Positions 8,477-17,503 of a DNA stretch of 64,000 nt are shown here, one piece after another. This stretch comes from an uncultured Oscillospiraceae bacterium (GTDB lineage: Bacteria > Bacillota > Clostridia > Oscillospirales > Oscillospiraceae), in NCBI GenBank assembly GCA_902478785.1, contig CABSMJ010000001.1, positions 248,001 through 312,000 of the forward strand. Reading direction: 5' to 3'. A program made the translations under genes and the position numbers. Each line of letters begins with the position of its first letter. Position 1 is the first letter of the stretch. Under the pieces are notes generated by a model. The model did no database searches. It saw only the letters and a list, made by a program, of their open reading frames with translations, and was not told where the DNA came from.

Positions 8477-9838
8477 ATGAAAACGCTCATTAAAAATGGT
8501 CTGGTCATCGATCCGTGCAACCGGGTCCAGGCCAGACTGAACCTACTGCTGGAGGACGGCCGGGTGGCCCTGGTGACCCGGCAGGAGCCCCCGGCGGACC
8601 AGGTGGTGGATGCCGCAGGACGGGTGGTCACCCCCGGCTTTATCGACATCCATATGCATGAGGACCCGGTGGGACCCGACGGCCGTCTGGTGAACACCGA
8701 GGAAACCGCCATCTTCAACTGCATGCTCCGCATGGGCGTCACCACCGCCATCGGCGGTCAGTGCGGCATCAGCCAGTACGACCCGGTGGCGTATCTGGAC
8801 CTGGTGGACCGCTATGGCGCCGCGGTGAACGTGGGTATGCTGGCGGGCGAGGCCTTCTTCCGGGAGCGAGCCGGCCACGACGACAAGTACACTCCGGTGA
8901 CGGAAGGCGAGCTCGCCACCATGGAGCGGGAGTTGGCCCAGGCCCTGGAGGGCGGGTGCCTTGGCGTCTCCTACGGCATCCGTTACTCCCCCGGCATTGA
9001 CCGCCGGGAGCTGGAGCGGACGGCAGCGGTGTGCCGCCGCCAGGACAAGCTCATCGCCGCCCACCTGCGCAGCGACGCAGGGGAGATCATGGACGCCGCC
9101 CGGGAGTTTTTGGACGTGGGCCGGGACTTAGGGTTGCCGGTCCAGGTGTCCCACATCGGCTCCATGGCGGGCTTTGGCCAGATGGAGGAGTTCCTCCAGC
9201 TGGTGGACGAGTACCACATGAACGGCCTGCGGGTCAGCTGTGACTGCTACCCCTACTACGCCTTCTCCACCGCCCTGGGCTCCACTACCTATGACGAGGG
9301 CTGGCTGGAGCGCTACCACTGTGACTACGATGTCATCGAGCTCAGCCAGGGCAAGTACAAGGGCCGGCGCTGCACCAAGGAGATCTTCGATGAGGTGCGC
9401 CGGGACGAACCGGAGTGCTTGACGGTGTGCTACGTCATGAAGAGCAGCGACGTGGACCTGGCCTTCTCCCACCCCGACGTCATGCTGGCCAGCGACGGCA
9501 TCATGAACTACGGCCAGGGCCATCCCCGGGCAGCTGGTTCCTTCCCCCGGCTGCTCTCGGAGTTTGTCCGGCCGGGCAAGATGGCCCTCTACGACGCCAT
9601 CGCCCGGATGACAGCCATGCCGGCGGAAAAGCTGCGTCTGGCCCAAAAGGGGCGCCTGAACGTGGGCGCCGACGCCGACCTTGTCATCTTTGACCCGGAG
9701 CGGGTGGCCGACCAGGCCACCTTTGAGGAGCCCACACTGCCCCCCGTGGGCATCGACTACGTCTTCCTGGGCGGCCGCCTGGCGGCTCGGGACGGCAAGA
9801 TCGTCCAAGGGGATCTGGGCCGCTCGGTCCGAGGATAA
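8477..9838 (+). CDS. N-acyl-D-amino-acid deacylase-like amidohydrolase
   Basis: 453 residues, amidohydrolase superfamily. The metal motif HxH is H59-M-H61 in FIDIHMHED. C96 in GGQCGIS matches the metal-ligand cysteine of D-aminoacylases. Further ligands are likely the histidines in AAHLRSD and VQVSHIGS and the Asp in MLASDGI. The C-terminus has the usual beta-sandwich return (GADADLVIFDPERVAD). It should hydrolyse N-acyl-D-amino acids or a related amide, freeing an amino acid in the cytoplasm. A cation antiporter gene follows 59 bases later and is probably cotranscribed. Dihydroorotase or hydantoinase are less likely because of C96. Confidence 0.83.
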   Translation: MKTLIKNGLVIDPCNRVQARLNLLLEDGRVALVTRQEPPADQVVDAAGRVVTPGFIDIHMHEDPVGPDGRLVNTEETAIFNCMLRMGVTTAIGGQCGISQYDPVAYLDLVDRYGAAVNVGMLAGEAFFRERAGHDDKYTPVTEGELATMERELAQALEGGCLGVSYGIRYSPGIDRRELERTAAVCRRQDKLIAAHLRSDAGEIMDAAREFLDVGRDLGLPVQVSHIGSMAGFGQMEEFLQLVDEYHMNGLRVSCDCYPYYAFSTALGSTTYDEGWLERYHCDYDVIELSQGKYKGRRCTKEIFDEVRRDEPECLTVCYVMKSSDVDLAFSHPDVMLASDGIMNYGQGHPRAAGSFPRLLSEFVRPGKMALYDAIARMTAMPAEKLRLAQKGRLNVGADADLVIFDPERVADQATFEEPTLPPVGIDYVFLGGRLAARDGKIVQGDLGRSVRG

Positions 9839-9897
9839 GCCCAGTCCCTGCCCCAGCGAAAAAAATCACATCAATCTGGTAATTGGAGGTCTTTGGT

Positions 9898-11313
9898 ATG
9901 CAATATGGATTCTGGTCCATCGTCCCCCCTTTGGTCACCATTGTGTTGGCATTGGTGCTGAAGAACGTGTTTATCTCCCTGCTCATCGGTATTTTCCTGG
10001 CCTGCCTCATTCTGTGCGGCTTCAACCCCATCGTGGGCCTCAATGACACTTTCTACGGTCTGGTGAACACCTTCGCCAGCAGCGGCAACACCATCGTGCT
10101 GCTGTCCATGCTGCTTATCGGCGCCCTGATCCATATGATCGAGCGCTCCGGCGGCATCGAGGGCTTCGTGGACATCATGGTGAAGAAAAAGGGCATCATC
10201 CGCTCCAAGCGGGCGGCGGCTCTGTTCACCTGGCTGCTGGGCATCGTGGTGTTCACCTCCGGCTCTTTGAGCTGCATGGTCACTGGCTCCGTCTCCCGTC
10301 CCCTCAACGACAGCCTGAAGCTGCCCCATGAGAAGGCGGCCTTCCTGGTACATACCACCTCCACCCCCTGGTGCGTGCTCTTCCCCCTCAGCGGCTGGCT
10401 GGCCTCCATGATCGGCTACCTCACCTCCGGCGGCGTGGCCGAGGAGGACGCCATCACCGTGCTGATCCAGTCCATCCCCCTGAACTTCTACTGCATCATC
10501 GCGGTGGTCTTTGCCTTGCTGGTAGCCCTGTTCCCTCTGGATTTCGGCCCCATGCGCAAGGCCGAGCAGCGGGCGGCCACCACCGGTGAGCTGGACGATC
10601 CCGCCTCCGTGGACAGCGAAGCTGCCGAGACCAACGCCCCCGTCAGCGGCGCCAAGCCCCGGGCCAAGAACATGCTCATCCCCATGCTGGTGATGATCGT
10701 CACCATCCTGGTGTCCCTGTGCGTCTCCGGCGGCGGCAATCCCACCCAGGGTGACGGCATGCAGGCTCTTCTGTGGGGTTGCATGATCTCGCTGCTGGTG
10801 ATCTCCGTCATGTGCATGATCGAGCGCCTCTTTACCCTGGATCAGCTGATCAATGAGATCATCCGGGGCATGTCCACCATGCTGCCCATCTTCTTCGTGC
10901 TGCTCTTCGGCCTGACCATGGGCACTCTGGTCAAGAGCCTGGACACCGGCAACTACCTCTCCTCCATCTTCATGCAGCTGCTGACCCCCGCCCTGCTGCC
11001 TCTGCTGACCTTCATCATCTCCATGCTGCTGTCCTTTGCCACCGGCACCTCCATGGGCACCATGGCCATCATGGGCACCATCGCCATCCCCATGGCCATC
11101 AACATGGGCGTGAATGTTCCCCTGGTGGCCGGCGCCATGTTCGGCGGCTCCATCTTCGGTGACCACGCCTCCCCCATCTCTGACACTACCATCATGTCCT
11201 GCGCCACCACCGGCTGCAACATCATCGACCACGTCAAGACCCAGGCCCCCTATGTCCTGTGTTTTGCCGGCGTGTCCATGGTGCTGTATGTGATTGCCGG
11301 CTTCATTCTCTAA
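9898..11313 (+). CDS. NhaC-family Na+/H+ (or substrate) antiporter
   Basis: 471-residue polytopic membrane protein with about eleven hydrophobic spans. It has the NhaC-like core (FGGSIFGDHASPISDTTIMS near 420-440 and SFATGTSMGTMAIMGT near 385). The ATG follows TTGGAGGT; the in-frame ATG five codons earlier lacks such spacing. NhaC relatives include Na+/H+, malate/lactate and amino-acid/amine exchangers, so the partner of the adjacent deacylase might be an organic anion exchanger; this is inference. It ends at a hairpin shared with the converging LysR gene. Confidence 0.85.
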   Translation: MQYGFWSIVPPLVTIVLALVLKNVFISLLIGIFLACLILCGFNPIVGLNDTFYGLVNTFASSGNTIVLLSMLLIGALIHMIERSGGIEGFVDIMVKKKGIIRSKRAAALFTWLLGIVVFTSGSLSCMVTGSVSRPLNDSLKLPHEKAAFLVHTTSTPWCVLFPLSGWLASMIGYLTSGGVAEEDAITVLIQSIPLNFYCIIAVVFALLVALFPLDFGPMRKAEQRAATTGELDDPASVDSEAAETNAPVSGAKPRAKNMLIPMLVMIVTILVSLCVSGGGNPTQGDGMQALLWGCMISLLVISVMCMIERLFTLDQLINEIIRGMSTMLPIFFVLLFGLTMGTLVKSLDTGNYLSSIFMQLLTPALLPLLTFIISMLLSFATGTSMGTMAIMGTIAIPMAINMGVNVPLVAGAMFGGSIFGDHASPISDTTIMSCATTGCNIIDHVKTQAPYVLCFAGVSMVLYVIAGFIL

Positions 11314-11326
11314 GCACCTAAGTGAA

Positions 11327-11366
11327 AAAGCGCCTGGCGGACCAATACAGTCCGCCGGGCGCTTTC
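11327..11366. terminator. Terminator between NhaC and LysR genes
   Basis: Stem AAAGCGCC-GGCGGAC with its complement around CAATACA, followed by a short T/C tract. It abuts the stop codon of the converging gene. Confidence 0.75.
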
Positions 11367-12287
11367 TTATGTTTCTATTAGGAGAGACGTTGGCATGGTT
11401 TTCTCCCGGCAAAGCTCCGTCAGATACGCCAGGAAAGAGGCAAGATACGGGTCCTGGGCCTTTTTCCGCAGGCAGATAAAGCTCAGGGCGATGTGGACCT
11501 CCGGCAGCATGGGCACCGCCGCCACGCCGAAGTACTCCACAAAGGACTTCGGGCCAATGACAAACCCCTTCCCCCGGCGCACCAGCCCCATGATGGTGGA
11601 GATGTTGTCGGAACGGTAGGATTTCACCAGGGTGATGCCGTAGTCCCGGCAGTCCTGCATCATGATCCGGTCCTCCAAAGAGCCTTTGGCGCCGGTAACC
11701 AGAGTGCTGCCCTGGAGGTCCCGGAAGGACAAATGCTCCTGACGGCTGCGGGGATCGTCCCGGGACAGAAGGATGCACTGGCGCTCCTCCAGCAGCTCCC
11801 GCCAGTAAAACCGGTTTCCGCCGGGAATGAGGTTGGCCGGCGGCAGCCGGTCCAGCGCCACATCCATCCGTCCCTCCTCCAGCTCCTCCAGGATGCTGCC
11901 GCTGATGTCAGTGATGAAGGTGACCTCCACCTCCGGGTGGGCGTCAAAATAGGCCACCACCGGGTCAAAGAGGCCGTTGGAGTAGACCCGGGCTCCCAGC
12001 CCCACCCGCAGGGGCTCCACCGGGCGGGCCGTCAGCTCCCCGGCCACCTGCTGAAGCTCCTGCCAGCTCTGGGCCACCTGCCGGGCGCTTTGGCAGAAGC
12101 GCTCTCCCTCCGCCGTCAGGCTCACCCCCTGGGGCGTGCGCAGAAACAGGGTACAGCCCAGCTCCTCCTCCAGCTTCCGCACCTGCTGGGACAGGGCCGG
12201 CTGGGACAAAAACAGGTGCTCCGCCGCCCGGGAGAAATTCTGATATTTTGCCACCGCCAGCACATCCAGCACCTGTGAAATATTCAT
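11367..12287 (-). CDS. LysR-family transcriptional regulator
   Basis: 306 residues. The N-terminal winged helix (1-60) reads NFSRAAEHLFLSQPALSQQVRKLE, the LysR signature. The effector domain (about 90-290) has the usual two-lobe pattern. GGAGGGACT precedes the ATG; a longer frame would start within the divergent promoter region. It is transcribed away from iorA with 139 bases between starts, so it probably regulates the ior operon and itself in response to an aromatic amino acid or aryl-acid signal (inference). Confidence 0.92.
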   Translation of the reverse strand: MNISQVLDVLAVAKYQNFSRAAEHLFLSQPALSQQVRKLEEELGCTLFLRTPQGVSLTAEGERFCQSARQVAQSWQELQQVAGELTARPVEPLRVGLGARVYSNGLFDPVVAYFDAHPEVEVTFITDISGSILEELEEGRMDVALDRLPPANLIPGGNRFYWRELLEERQCILLSRDDPRSRQEHLSFRDLQGSTLVTGAKGSLEDRIMMQDCRDYGITLVKSYRSDNISTIMGLVRRGKGFVIGPKSFVEYFGVAAVPMLPEVHIALSFICLRKKAQDPYLASFLAYLTELCREKTMPTSLLIET

Positions 12288-12323
12288 AGTCCCTCCACTG
12301 CTATTCACGTTGCTTATAGCCCC

Positions 12324-12352
12324 ATTGTACATCGGTATTTCCCTCTTTTCAA
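12324..12352 (-). promoter_or_regulatory. LysR promoter in the divergent ior region
   Basis: On the minus strand TTGAAA, 17-base spacer, TACAAT. On the plus strand a second -10 (TACAAT at 12362-12367) with a poor -35 probably serves iorA, so the two promoters overlap and the iorA one may need the activator. Confidence 0.65.
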
Positions 12353-12426
12353 GTTTCTTTGTACAATAAAATCAGAGAGCAGCGATTTGCTGCATGCAGC
12401 AGAAAAAAAGAAAGGTGGAGGCACAT

Positions 12427-14181
12427 ATGGAGCGTCATCTTCTCTCTGGAAATGAAGCCATTGCCCGGGGCGCCTATGAGGCGGGAGCCAAGGTCTGCTC
12501 GGCCTATCCCGGCACCCCCAGCACGGAGGTTTTTGAAAATCTGGCCCAGTATCGCGATGATCTTTACTGCGAGTGGGCACCCAACGAAAAGGTAGCCACG
12601 GAGGTGGCCTACGGCGCCAGCATCGGCGGCGTGCGCAGCCTGTGCGCCATGAAGCATGTGGGCGTCAACGTGGCCGCGGACCCCATTTTCACCGCTACTT
12701 ACAACGGTGTGGGGAAGGGATTCGTCATTGTCTCCGCGGATGACCCGGGGATGCACTCCTCGCAAAATGAGCAGGACAACCGCTACTACGCCAAGTTCGC
12801 CAAGATGGCTATGGTGGAGCCCTCTGACTCCCAGGAGTGCCTGGACTTCATGAAAGAGGCTTACCGGATCTCCGAGGAGTTCGATCTGCCGGTGCTCTTC
12901 CGCACCACCACCCGGGTGGCCCACTCCAAGAGCCTGGTGACCTTCGGGGAGCGAGAGGAGCAGCCTGTCACCCCCTATCAGCGCCGGACGGAGAAGTTCG
13001 TCTCCTCCCCCGCCGCCGCCTACCTCCATCACCCGGAGCTGGAGGAAAAGCTGCGCCGGCTGGAGGCCTATGGCCGGACCTGCCCCCTCAACCGCATGGA
13101 GATGAAGGGCAGCAAGGTGGGCGTCATCACCGCCTCCATCGCCTATCAGTACGCCAAGGACGTGTTCCCTGAGGACACCTCCTTTTTGAAGCTGGGCCTG
13201 ACCTATCCTCTGCCCATGGACCTGATCCGGGAGTTTGCCTCCAAGGTGGAGAAGCTCTATGTGGTGGAGGAGCTGGAGCCCTTCATGGAGGAGCAGATCC
13301 GCTCCGCCGGCATCCCCTGTCAGGGCAAGGAGCTCATCGGCAACCTCTATGAGCTCAACCCCCAGCTGCTGCGTGAGCGCCTCTTCGGCATCAAGCCGGA
13401 GACCGTGGACGTGGGCGTGGAGGCCGTGTCCCGTCCCCCGGCCCTGTGCCCCGGCTGCCCCCACCGCGGCTTCTTCTACACCATGTCCAAGAACAAGAAC
13501 TTCGTCATTGCCGGCGACATCGGCTGCTACACTCTGGGCAGCGCCGCGCCCCTGAACGCCATGGACAGCTGCGTGTGCATGGGCGGCGGCTTCTCCGTGG
13601 CCATGGGCCTTGCCAAGGCCTTTGAGGCCACCGGCCAGACGGAAAAGAAGGTCTTCGGCGTGGTGGGCGACTCCACCTTCTTCCACAGCGGCATGACCGG
13701 CGCGGCGGAGATCGTCTACAACAAGGGTCATATGATCCCTGTGGTGCTGGACAACTCCATCACCGGCATGACCGGCCACCAGGACAACCCCGGCAGCGGC
13801 TACACCCTCCAGGGCGACGTGGCCGCAGCCATCCGCATCGAGGACGTGCTGCGCTCCTATGGCTATGAGAACATCTTCATCGTGGATCCCCAGGACCTGA
13901 CCGCCATGCAAAAGGCAGTGGACGACGCCCTGGCCTCCACGGTGCCGGCGGCCATCATTACCCGCCGGCCCTGCCTGCTCATCAAGCGTATCCACCACGA
14001 TATCGGTCTTTGCGTGGTGGACAAGGGCAAGTGCATCGGCTGCAAGAAGTGCCTGAAGGTGGGCTGCCCGGCGGTGATGATCCAGGACGGCAAGTCCCAC
14101 ATCGACCCCACCCAGTGCGTGGGCTGCACCGTCTGCGCCCAGGTCTGCCCGGTGGGCGCCATTACGAGAAAGGAGAACTGA
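12427..14181 (+). CDS. iorA: Indolepyruvate:ferredoxin oxidoreductase, alpha subunit
   Basis: 584 residues. It catalyses oxidative decarboxylation of aryl-pyruvates to aryl-acetyl-CoA with reduction of ferredoxin, using thiamine diphosphate. The N-terminal pyruvate-binding domain starts GNEAIARGAYEAGAKVCSAYPGTPS. The TPP-binding domain lies near 330-520 (GDIGCYTLG, VVGDSTFFHSGMTG, LDNSITGMTGHQDNPG). The C-terminus carries two 4Fe-4S motifs, CIGCKKCLKVGCP and CVGCTVCAQVCP, from about residue 537. The ATG follows GGTGGAGG. It is the first gene of a four-gene set with iorB, a CoA transferase and an aminotransferase, which fits the pathway. Confidence 0.95.
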   Translation: MERHLLSGNEAIARGAYEAGAKVCSAYPGTPSTEVFENLAQYRDDLYCEWAPNEKVATEVAYGASIGGVRSLCAMKHVGVNVAADPIFTATYNGVGKGFVIVSADDPGMHSSQNEQDNRYYAKFAKMAMVEPSDSQECLDFMKEAYRISEEFDLPVLFRTTTRVAHSKSLVTFGEREEQPVTPYQRRTEKFVSSPAAAYLHHPELEEKLRRLEAYGRTCPLNRMEMKGSKVGVITASIAYQYAKDVFPEDTSFLKLGLTYPLPMDLIREFASKVEKLYVVEELEPFMEEQIRSAGIPCQGKELIGNLYELNPQLLRERLFGIKPETVDVGVEAVSRPPALCPGCPHRGFFYTMSKNKNFVIAGDIGCYTLGSAAPLNAMDSCVCMGGGFSVAMGLAKAFEATGQTEKKVFGVVGDSTFFHSGMTGAAEIVYNKGHMIPVVLDNSITGMTGHQDNPGSGYTLQGDVAAAIRIEDVLRSYGYENIFIVDPQDLTAMQKAVDDALASTVPAAIITRRPCLLIKRIHHDIGLCVVDKGKCIGCKKCLKVGCPAVMIQDGKSHIDPTQCVGCTVCAQVCPVGAITRKEN

Positions 14182-14184
14182 GCC

Positions 14185-14760
14185 ATGGAAAGCAAGAGTG
14201 CTCTTTTGGTAGGCGTGGGCGGACAGGGTGCCATCCTGACCGCCAAGGTGCTGGTGGCCGGCCTGATGCAGGCGGGCTACGATGTGAAGATGAGCGAGGT
14301 CCACGGCATGAGCCAGCGGGGCGGCAGCGTCTCCACCCAGGTCCACTGGGGCGACAAGGTCTACTCCCCCGTTATCGGCCCCGGCGCTGCGGACATCGTG
14401 GTGGCCTTTGAGAAGATGGAAGCCGTGCGGTATGCAAACTTCCTCAAGCCCGGCGGCGTGGCGGTCATCAACGACTATGAGATGCCCTCCTCCACCGTGG
14501 CTGCGAGCCTGTGCCAGTATCCCCAGGGCTGCCTGGAGGCCATGCAGTCCCACTTCAAGTGCTACACCCTCAACGCCGCCCAGATCGCCCTGGACCTGGG
14601 CAGCGCCAAGTGCATGAACATCGTGCTCTTCGGCGCCATGACCCGGGCGCTGCACATGGATGACATCGACTGGGAGTCCGTCATCCGCGACACGGTGCCG
14701 CCCAAATTCCTGGAGCTGAACCTGAAGGCCTTCCGGGCCGGCCGGGATGCGGCGCAGTAA
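14185..14760 (+). CDS. iorB: Indolepyruvate:ferredoxin oxidoreductase, beta subunit
   Basis: 191 residues, the gamma-domain partner of IorA that helps bind CoA. It opens GVGGQGAILTAKVLVAGLMQ, typical of the POR gamma/IorB family, followed by EVHGMSQRGGSVSTQVHWG, the other conserved block. It starts three bases after iorA stops and ends 15 bases before the CoA-transferase start, so the three are translated from one message. Length is normal for IorB. The two subunits together form the active enzyme in the cytoplasm. Confidence 0.94.
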   Translation: MESKSALLVGVGGQGAILTAKVLVAGLMQAGYDVKMSEVHGMSQRGGSVSTQVHWGDKVYSPVIGPGAADIVVAFEKMEAVRYANFLKPGGVAVINDYEMPSSTVAASLCQYPQGCLEAMQSHFKCYTLNAAQIALDLGSAKCMNIVLFGAMTRALHMDDIDWESVIRDTVPPKFLELNLKAFRAGRDAAQ

Positions 14761-14775
14761 AAAAGGAGGAACCCC

Positions 14776-16110
14776 ATGAACGTACAGGCAGAATACCGCT
14801 CCAAGCTCCGCACGCCGGAAGAGGCAGTGAAGGTCGTCAAAAGCGGCGACTGGGTGGACTACGGCACCAACGTGGGCTTCCCCACGCTGCTGGACGCCGC
14901 CCTGGCCAAGCGCCGGGATGAACTGACCGACGTGAAGCTCCGGGGCAATCTGCTCTTCGGCCCCATCCAGACCGTGGAGTGCGACCCCACCCGGGAGCAT
15001 TTTCTCTACAACAGCTGGCACTGCTCCGCCTATGAGCGCAAGCTGTGTGACAAGGGGCTTTGCAACTACATCCCCATGATCTTTCGGAACGTGGTGCCCT
15101 ATTACCGCCACTTCCTCACAGTGAACGTGGCCATGCTGGGCGTCACCCCCATGGACCGCCACGGCTATTTCAACTTCTCCTGCTCCACCGGTGTGGCCCG
15201 GGGCATCATGGAGAAGGCGGATATCGTGATCCTGGAGGTCAACGAGCATCTGCCCCGGACCCTGGGCGGCTTCGGCGAGTGCGTCCACATCTCCGAGGTG
15301 GACTATGTGGTGGAGGGCGAGCACGCGCCTCTGCCCCAGTTCCCCGTGGCCAAGCCCACGGAGGAGGACGTGAAGATCGCCCAGATCATCGTCCCCCAGA
15401 TCCCCTCCGGCGCCACGCTGCAGCTGGGCATCGGCGGTATGCCCAACGTGGTGGGCTCCCTGCTTGCCCAGTCGGATCTGAAGGACCTGGGTATGCACAC
15501 GGAGCTGTGCGGCGACGCCTACTATCAGCTCTATGAGGCGGGCAAGCTGACCAACCGGTGCAAGACCCTCCACCAGGGCAAGGGCGTCACCGGCATCGTC
15601 TTTGGCTCCAAGGACCTCTATGAGTGGGTGGACGACAACCCCGGCATCATGGTGGCGCCTCTGGAGTATGTCAACGCCCCGGAGACCATCGCCCAGATGG
15701 ACAATATGATCTCCATCAACAGCTGTATTGCCGCGGACCTTTACGGTCAGGTCTGTGCCGAGAGTGCTGGCCTGCGCCACATCAGCGGCACCGGCGGCCA
15801 GCTGGATTATCTGACCGGCGCGGCCATGTCCCGGGGCGGCAAGGCCTTCATCTGCATGACCTCCTCCTTTGTGGACAAGACGGGCGTCCGCCGCTCCCGC
15901 ATCCTGCCCCACTTCGGCGGGGACATCATCACCGATCCCCGCAGCCAGGCCTACTACCTGGTCACCGAGTACGGCGCGGTGAATCTGGCTGGCCGCAGCA
16001 CCTGGGAGCGGGCGGAGATGCTGGTCTCCATCGCCCACCCGGACTTCCGGGAGGAGCTGATCGCCGCCGCCGAAGCCCAGAAGATCTGGCGCCGGTCCAA
16101 CAAGCGCTGA
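14776..16110 (+). CDS. Acetyl-CoA hydrolase/4-hydroxybutyrate-type CoA transferase
   Basis: 444 residues, class I CoA-transferase family of Cat1/AbfT and butyryl-CoA:acetate enzymes. The likely catalytic glutamate is E243 in LGMHTELCGD, close to E238 of clostridial 4-hydroxybutyrate CoA-transferase. A glycine-rich CoA-binding segment LQLGIGGMPNVVGSLL comes before it and GTGGQLDYLTGAAMSRGG after it. AAGGAGG precedes the ATG. In this operon the natural donor may be the aryl-acetyl-CoA made by IorAB, exchanging CoA with acetate or butyrate; that substrate assignment is inference from context. Confidence 0.88.
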   Translation: MNVQAEYRSKLRTPEEAVKVVKSGDWVDYGTNVGFPTLLDAALAKRRDELTDVKLRGNLLFGPIQTVECDPTREHFLYNSWHCSAYERKLCDKGLCNYIPMIFRNVVPYYRHFLTVNVAMLGVTPMDRHGYFNFSCSTGVARGIMEKADIVILEVNEHLPRTLGGFGECVHISEVDYVVEGEHAPLPQFPVAKPTEEDVKIAQIIVPQIPSGATLQLGIGGMPNVVGSLLAQSDLKDLGMHTELCGDAYYQLYEAGKLTNRCKTLHQGKGVTGIVFGSKDLYEWVDDNPGIMVAPLEYVNAPETIAQMDNMISINSCIAADLYGQVCAESAGLRHISGTGGQLDYLTGAAMSRGGKAFICMTSSFVDKTGVRRSRILPHFGGDIITDPRSQAYYLVTEYGAVNLAGRSTWERAEMLVSIAHPDFREELIAAAEAQKIWRRSNKR

Positions 16111-16147
16111 TCGTTCCCTCTTCATCACGCGGAGAAAGGAGTCTTTC

Positions 16148-17329
16148 ATGTTTTCACAGTCCATGTATCAGCTGGGAGCCAAGCGCTCCTGCATCCGTGA
16201 GCTGTTCGAGTATGGCCTGCGTCAGGCCAAGGTGGTGGGGCCGGAGAACGTATTCGACTTTTCCATCGGCAACCCCTCCATCCCCTCTCCCCCAGCGGTA
16301 GGGGAGGCATTCAACTCCCTGCTGAGCCAGGAGGACCCTCTGACCCTTCACGGCTACACCCCCGCCTCCGGCTGTGAGGAAGCCCGGCAGGCTGTGGCGG
16401 AGGACCTGTCGCGCCGCTCCGGCATGGCCATCCGCCCGGAGAACCTCTTTTTCACCTGCGGCGCGGCTCCGGCGCTGATCTCCGTGATCCGCGCCCTGGC
16501 GGTGGAGGAGGCGGAGGTCGTGGCCTTTGCCCCCTACTTCCCTGAATATCGGCCCTTTGTGGAGTCCAACGGTGTCCGCTTCCGGGCGGTGCCGGCGGAC
16601 CGGGAGACCTTTTTGCTGCCCATTGGGGAGCTGGAGTCCTATCTGACCTCCCACACCCAGGCCCTGCTGGTCAACTCCCCCAACAACCCCTCCGGCGTCA
16701 TCTACCCCAAGGAGAATCTCCAGGCCCTCAGCGAGCTGCTCCAGCGCAAGAGCCGGGAGTACGGCCACCCCATCTACATCATCTCCGACGAGCCCTATCG
16801 GGAGCTGGTCTACGACGGGGCGGAGGTCCCCTTCCTCCCCGCCATCTATCCCAACACCGTGATCTGCTATTCCTGGTCCAAGTCCTTGTCTCTGCCTGGC
16901 GAGCGCATCGGCTATGTCTGCGTTCCCGACTGCGTGGCGGACAGCGCCCAGCTCTTTGCCGCCGTGGCCGGCGCGGCCCGGACCATGGGCCATGTGTGCG
17001 CCCCCTCCCTGCAGCAGCGGGTGGTTGGGCTGTGCACCACCCAGAAGCCGGACCTGGAGGCCTACGACCGCAACCGCAAGGATCTCTATGAGGGCCTGAC
17101 GGAGATGGGCTACCGGTGCGTCCGGCCCCAGGGCGCCTTCTACCTCTTTGTCCAGGCCCCCGGCGGCAGCGCCCAGACCTTTTCCGACCGGGCCAAGGAG
17201 AAAAACCTCCTGGTGGTACCCGGAGACGACTTCGGCTGCCCGGACTATTTCCGCCTGAGCACCTGCGTAGCCCATGAGACCATCACGGGAAGCCTGCCCA
17301 TCTTCCGGGAACTGATCGCGGAATTTTAA
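16148..17329 (+). CDS. PLP-dependent class I/II aminotransferase
   Basis: 393 residues, fold type I. The Schiff-base lysine is about K245 in YSWSKSLSLPGERIG, with NSPNNPSG (about 178-185) and SDEPYRELVY upstream as the conserved Asn and Asp/Tyr motifs. The enzyme should transaminate an amino acid to the 2-oxo acid. As last gene behind iorAB it probably makes the aryl-pyruvate from phenylalanine, tyrosine or tryptophan (context). It starts 37 bases after the CoA transferase, behind GGAGAAAGGAG. Aspartate or alanine as substrate cannot be excluded. Confidence 0.88.
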   Translation: MFSQSMYQLGAKRSCIRELFEYGLRQAKVVGPENVFDFSIGNPSIPSPPAVGEAFNSLLSQEDPLTLHGYTPASGCEEARQAVAEDLSRRSGMAIRPENLFFTCGAAPALISVIRALAVEEAEVVAFAPYFPEYRPFVESNGVRFRAVPADRETFLLPIGELESYLTSHTQALLVNSPNNPSGVIYPKENLQALSELLQRKSREYGHPIYIISDEPYRELVYDGAEVPFLPAIYPNTVICYSWSKSLSLPGERIGYVCVPDCVADSAQLFAAVAGAARTMGHVCAPSLQQRVVGLCTTQKPDLEAYDRNRKDLYEGLTEMGYRCVRPQGAFYLFVQAPGGSAQTFSDRAKEKNLLVVPGDDFGCPDYFRLSTCVAHETITGSLPIFRELIAEF

Positions 17330-17353
17330 TTGCTCCCCCACTCCCCCCTTGGC

Positions 17354-17394
17354 AGGCGCCCCTCCGGCCGTTCGGCTGAAGGGGCGCTCTTTTT
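17354..17394 (+). terminator. Terminator of the ior operon
   Basis: AGGCGCCCCT pairs with AAGGGGCGCT around a GGCC-rich loop and is followed by CTTTTTAT. Confidence 0.85.
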
Positions 17395-17460
17395 ATCCCA
17401 GGGGCATTCTCTGTCCCGGCAGCAAATTGCCCCTCCGGCCAAAAAACCGAAGGGGCAGCA

Positions 17461-17489
17461 GAAACCGGCGGGAGCAGACTTTCCGCCGG
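17461..17489 (-). terminator. Possible terminator after the HAD/small ORF pair
   Basis: CCGGCGG and CCGCCGG form a stem on the minus strand followed by TTTCTG, just past the small ORF. A second hairpin (TGCCCCTTCGG/CCGGAGGGGCA) lies further on. T tracts are weak. Confidence 0.45.
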
Positions 17490-17503
17490 AACGTATCCAT
17501 GAT

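Noticed and set aside
12349..16164. A 1271-codon open frame antisense to the ior operon
   Set aside because: It is His/Gly/Val-rich nonsense mirroring GC-rich codons of the opposite genes; the plus-strand genes have full motifs.
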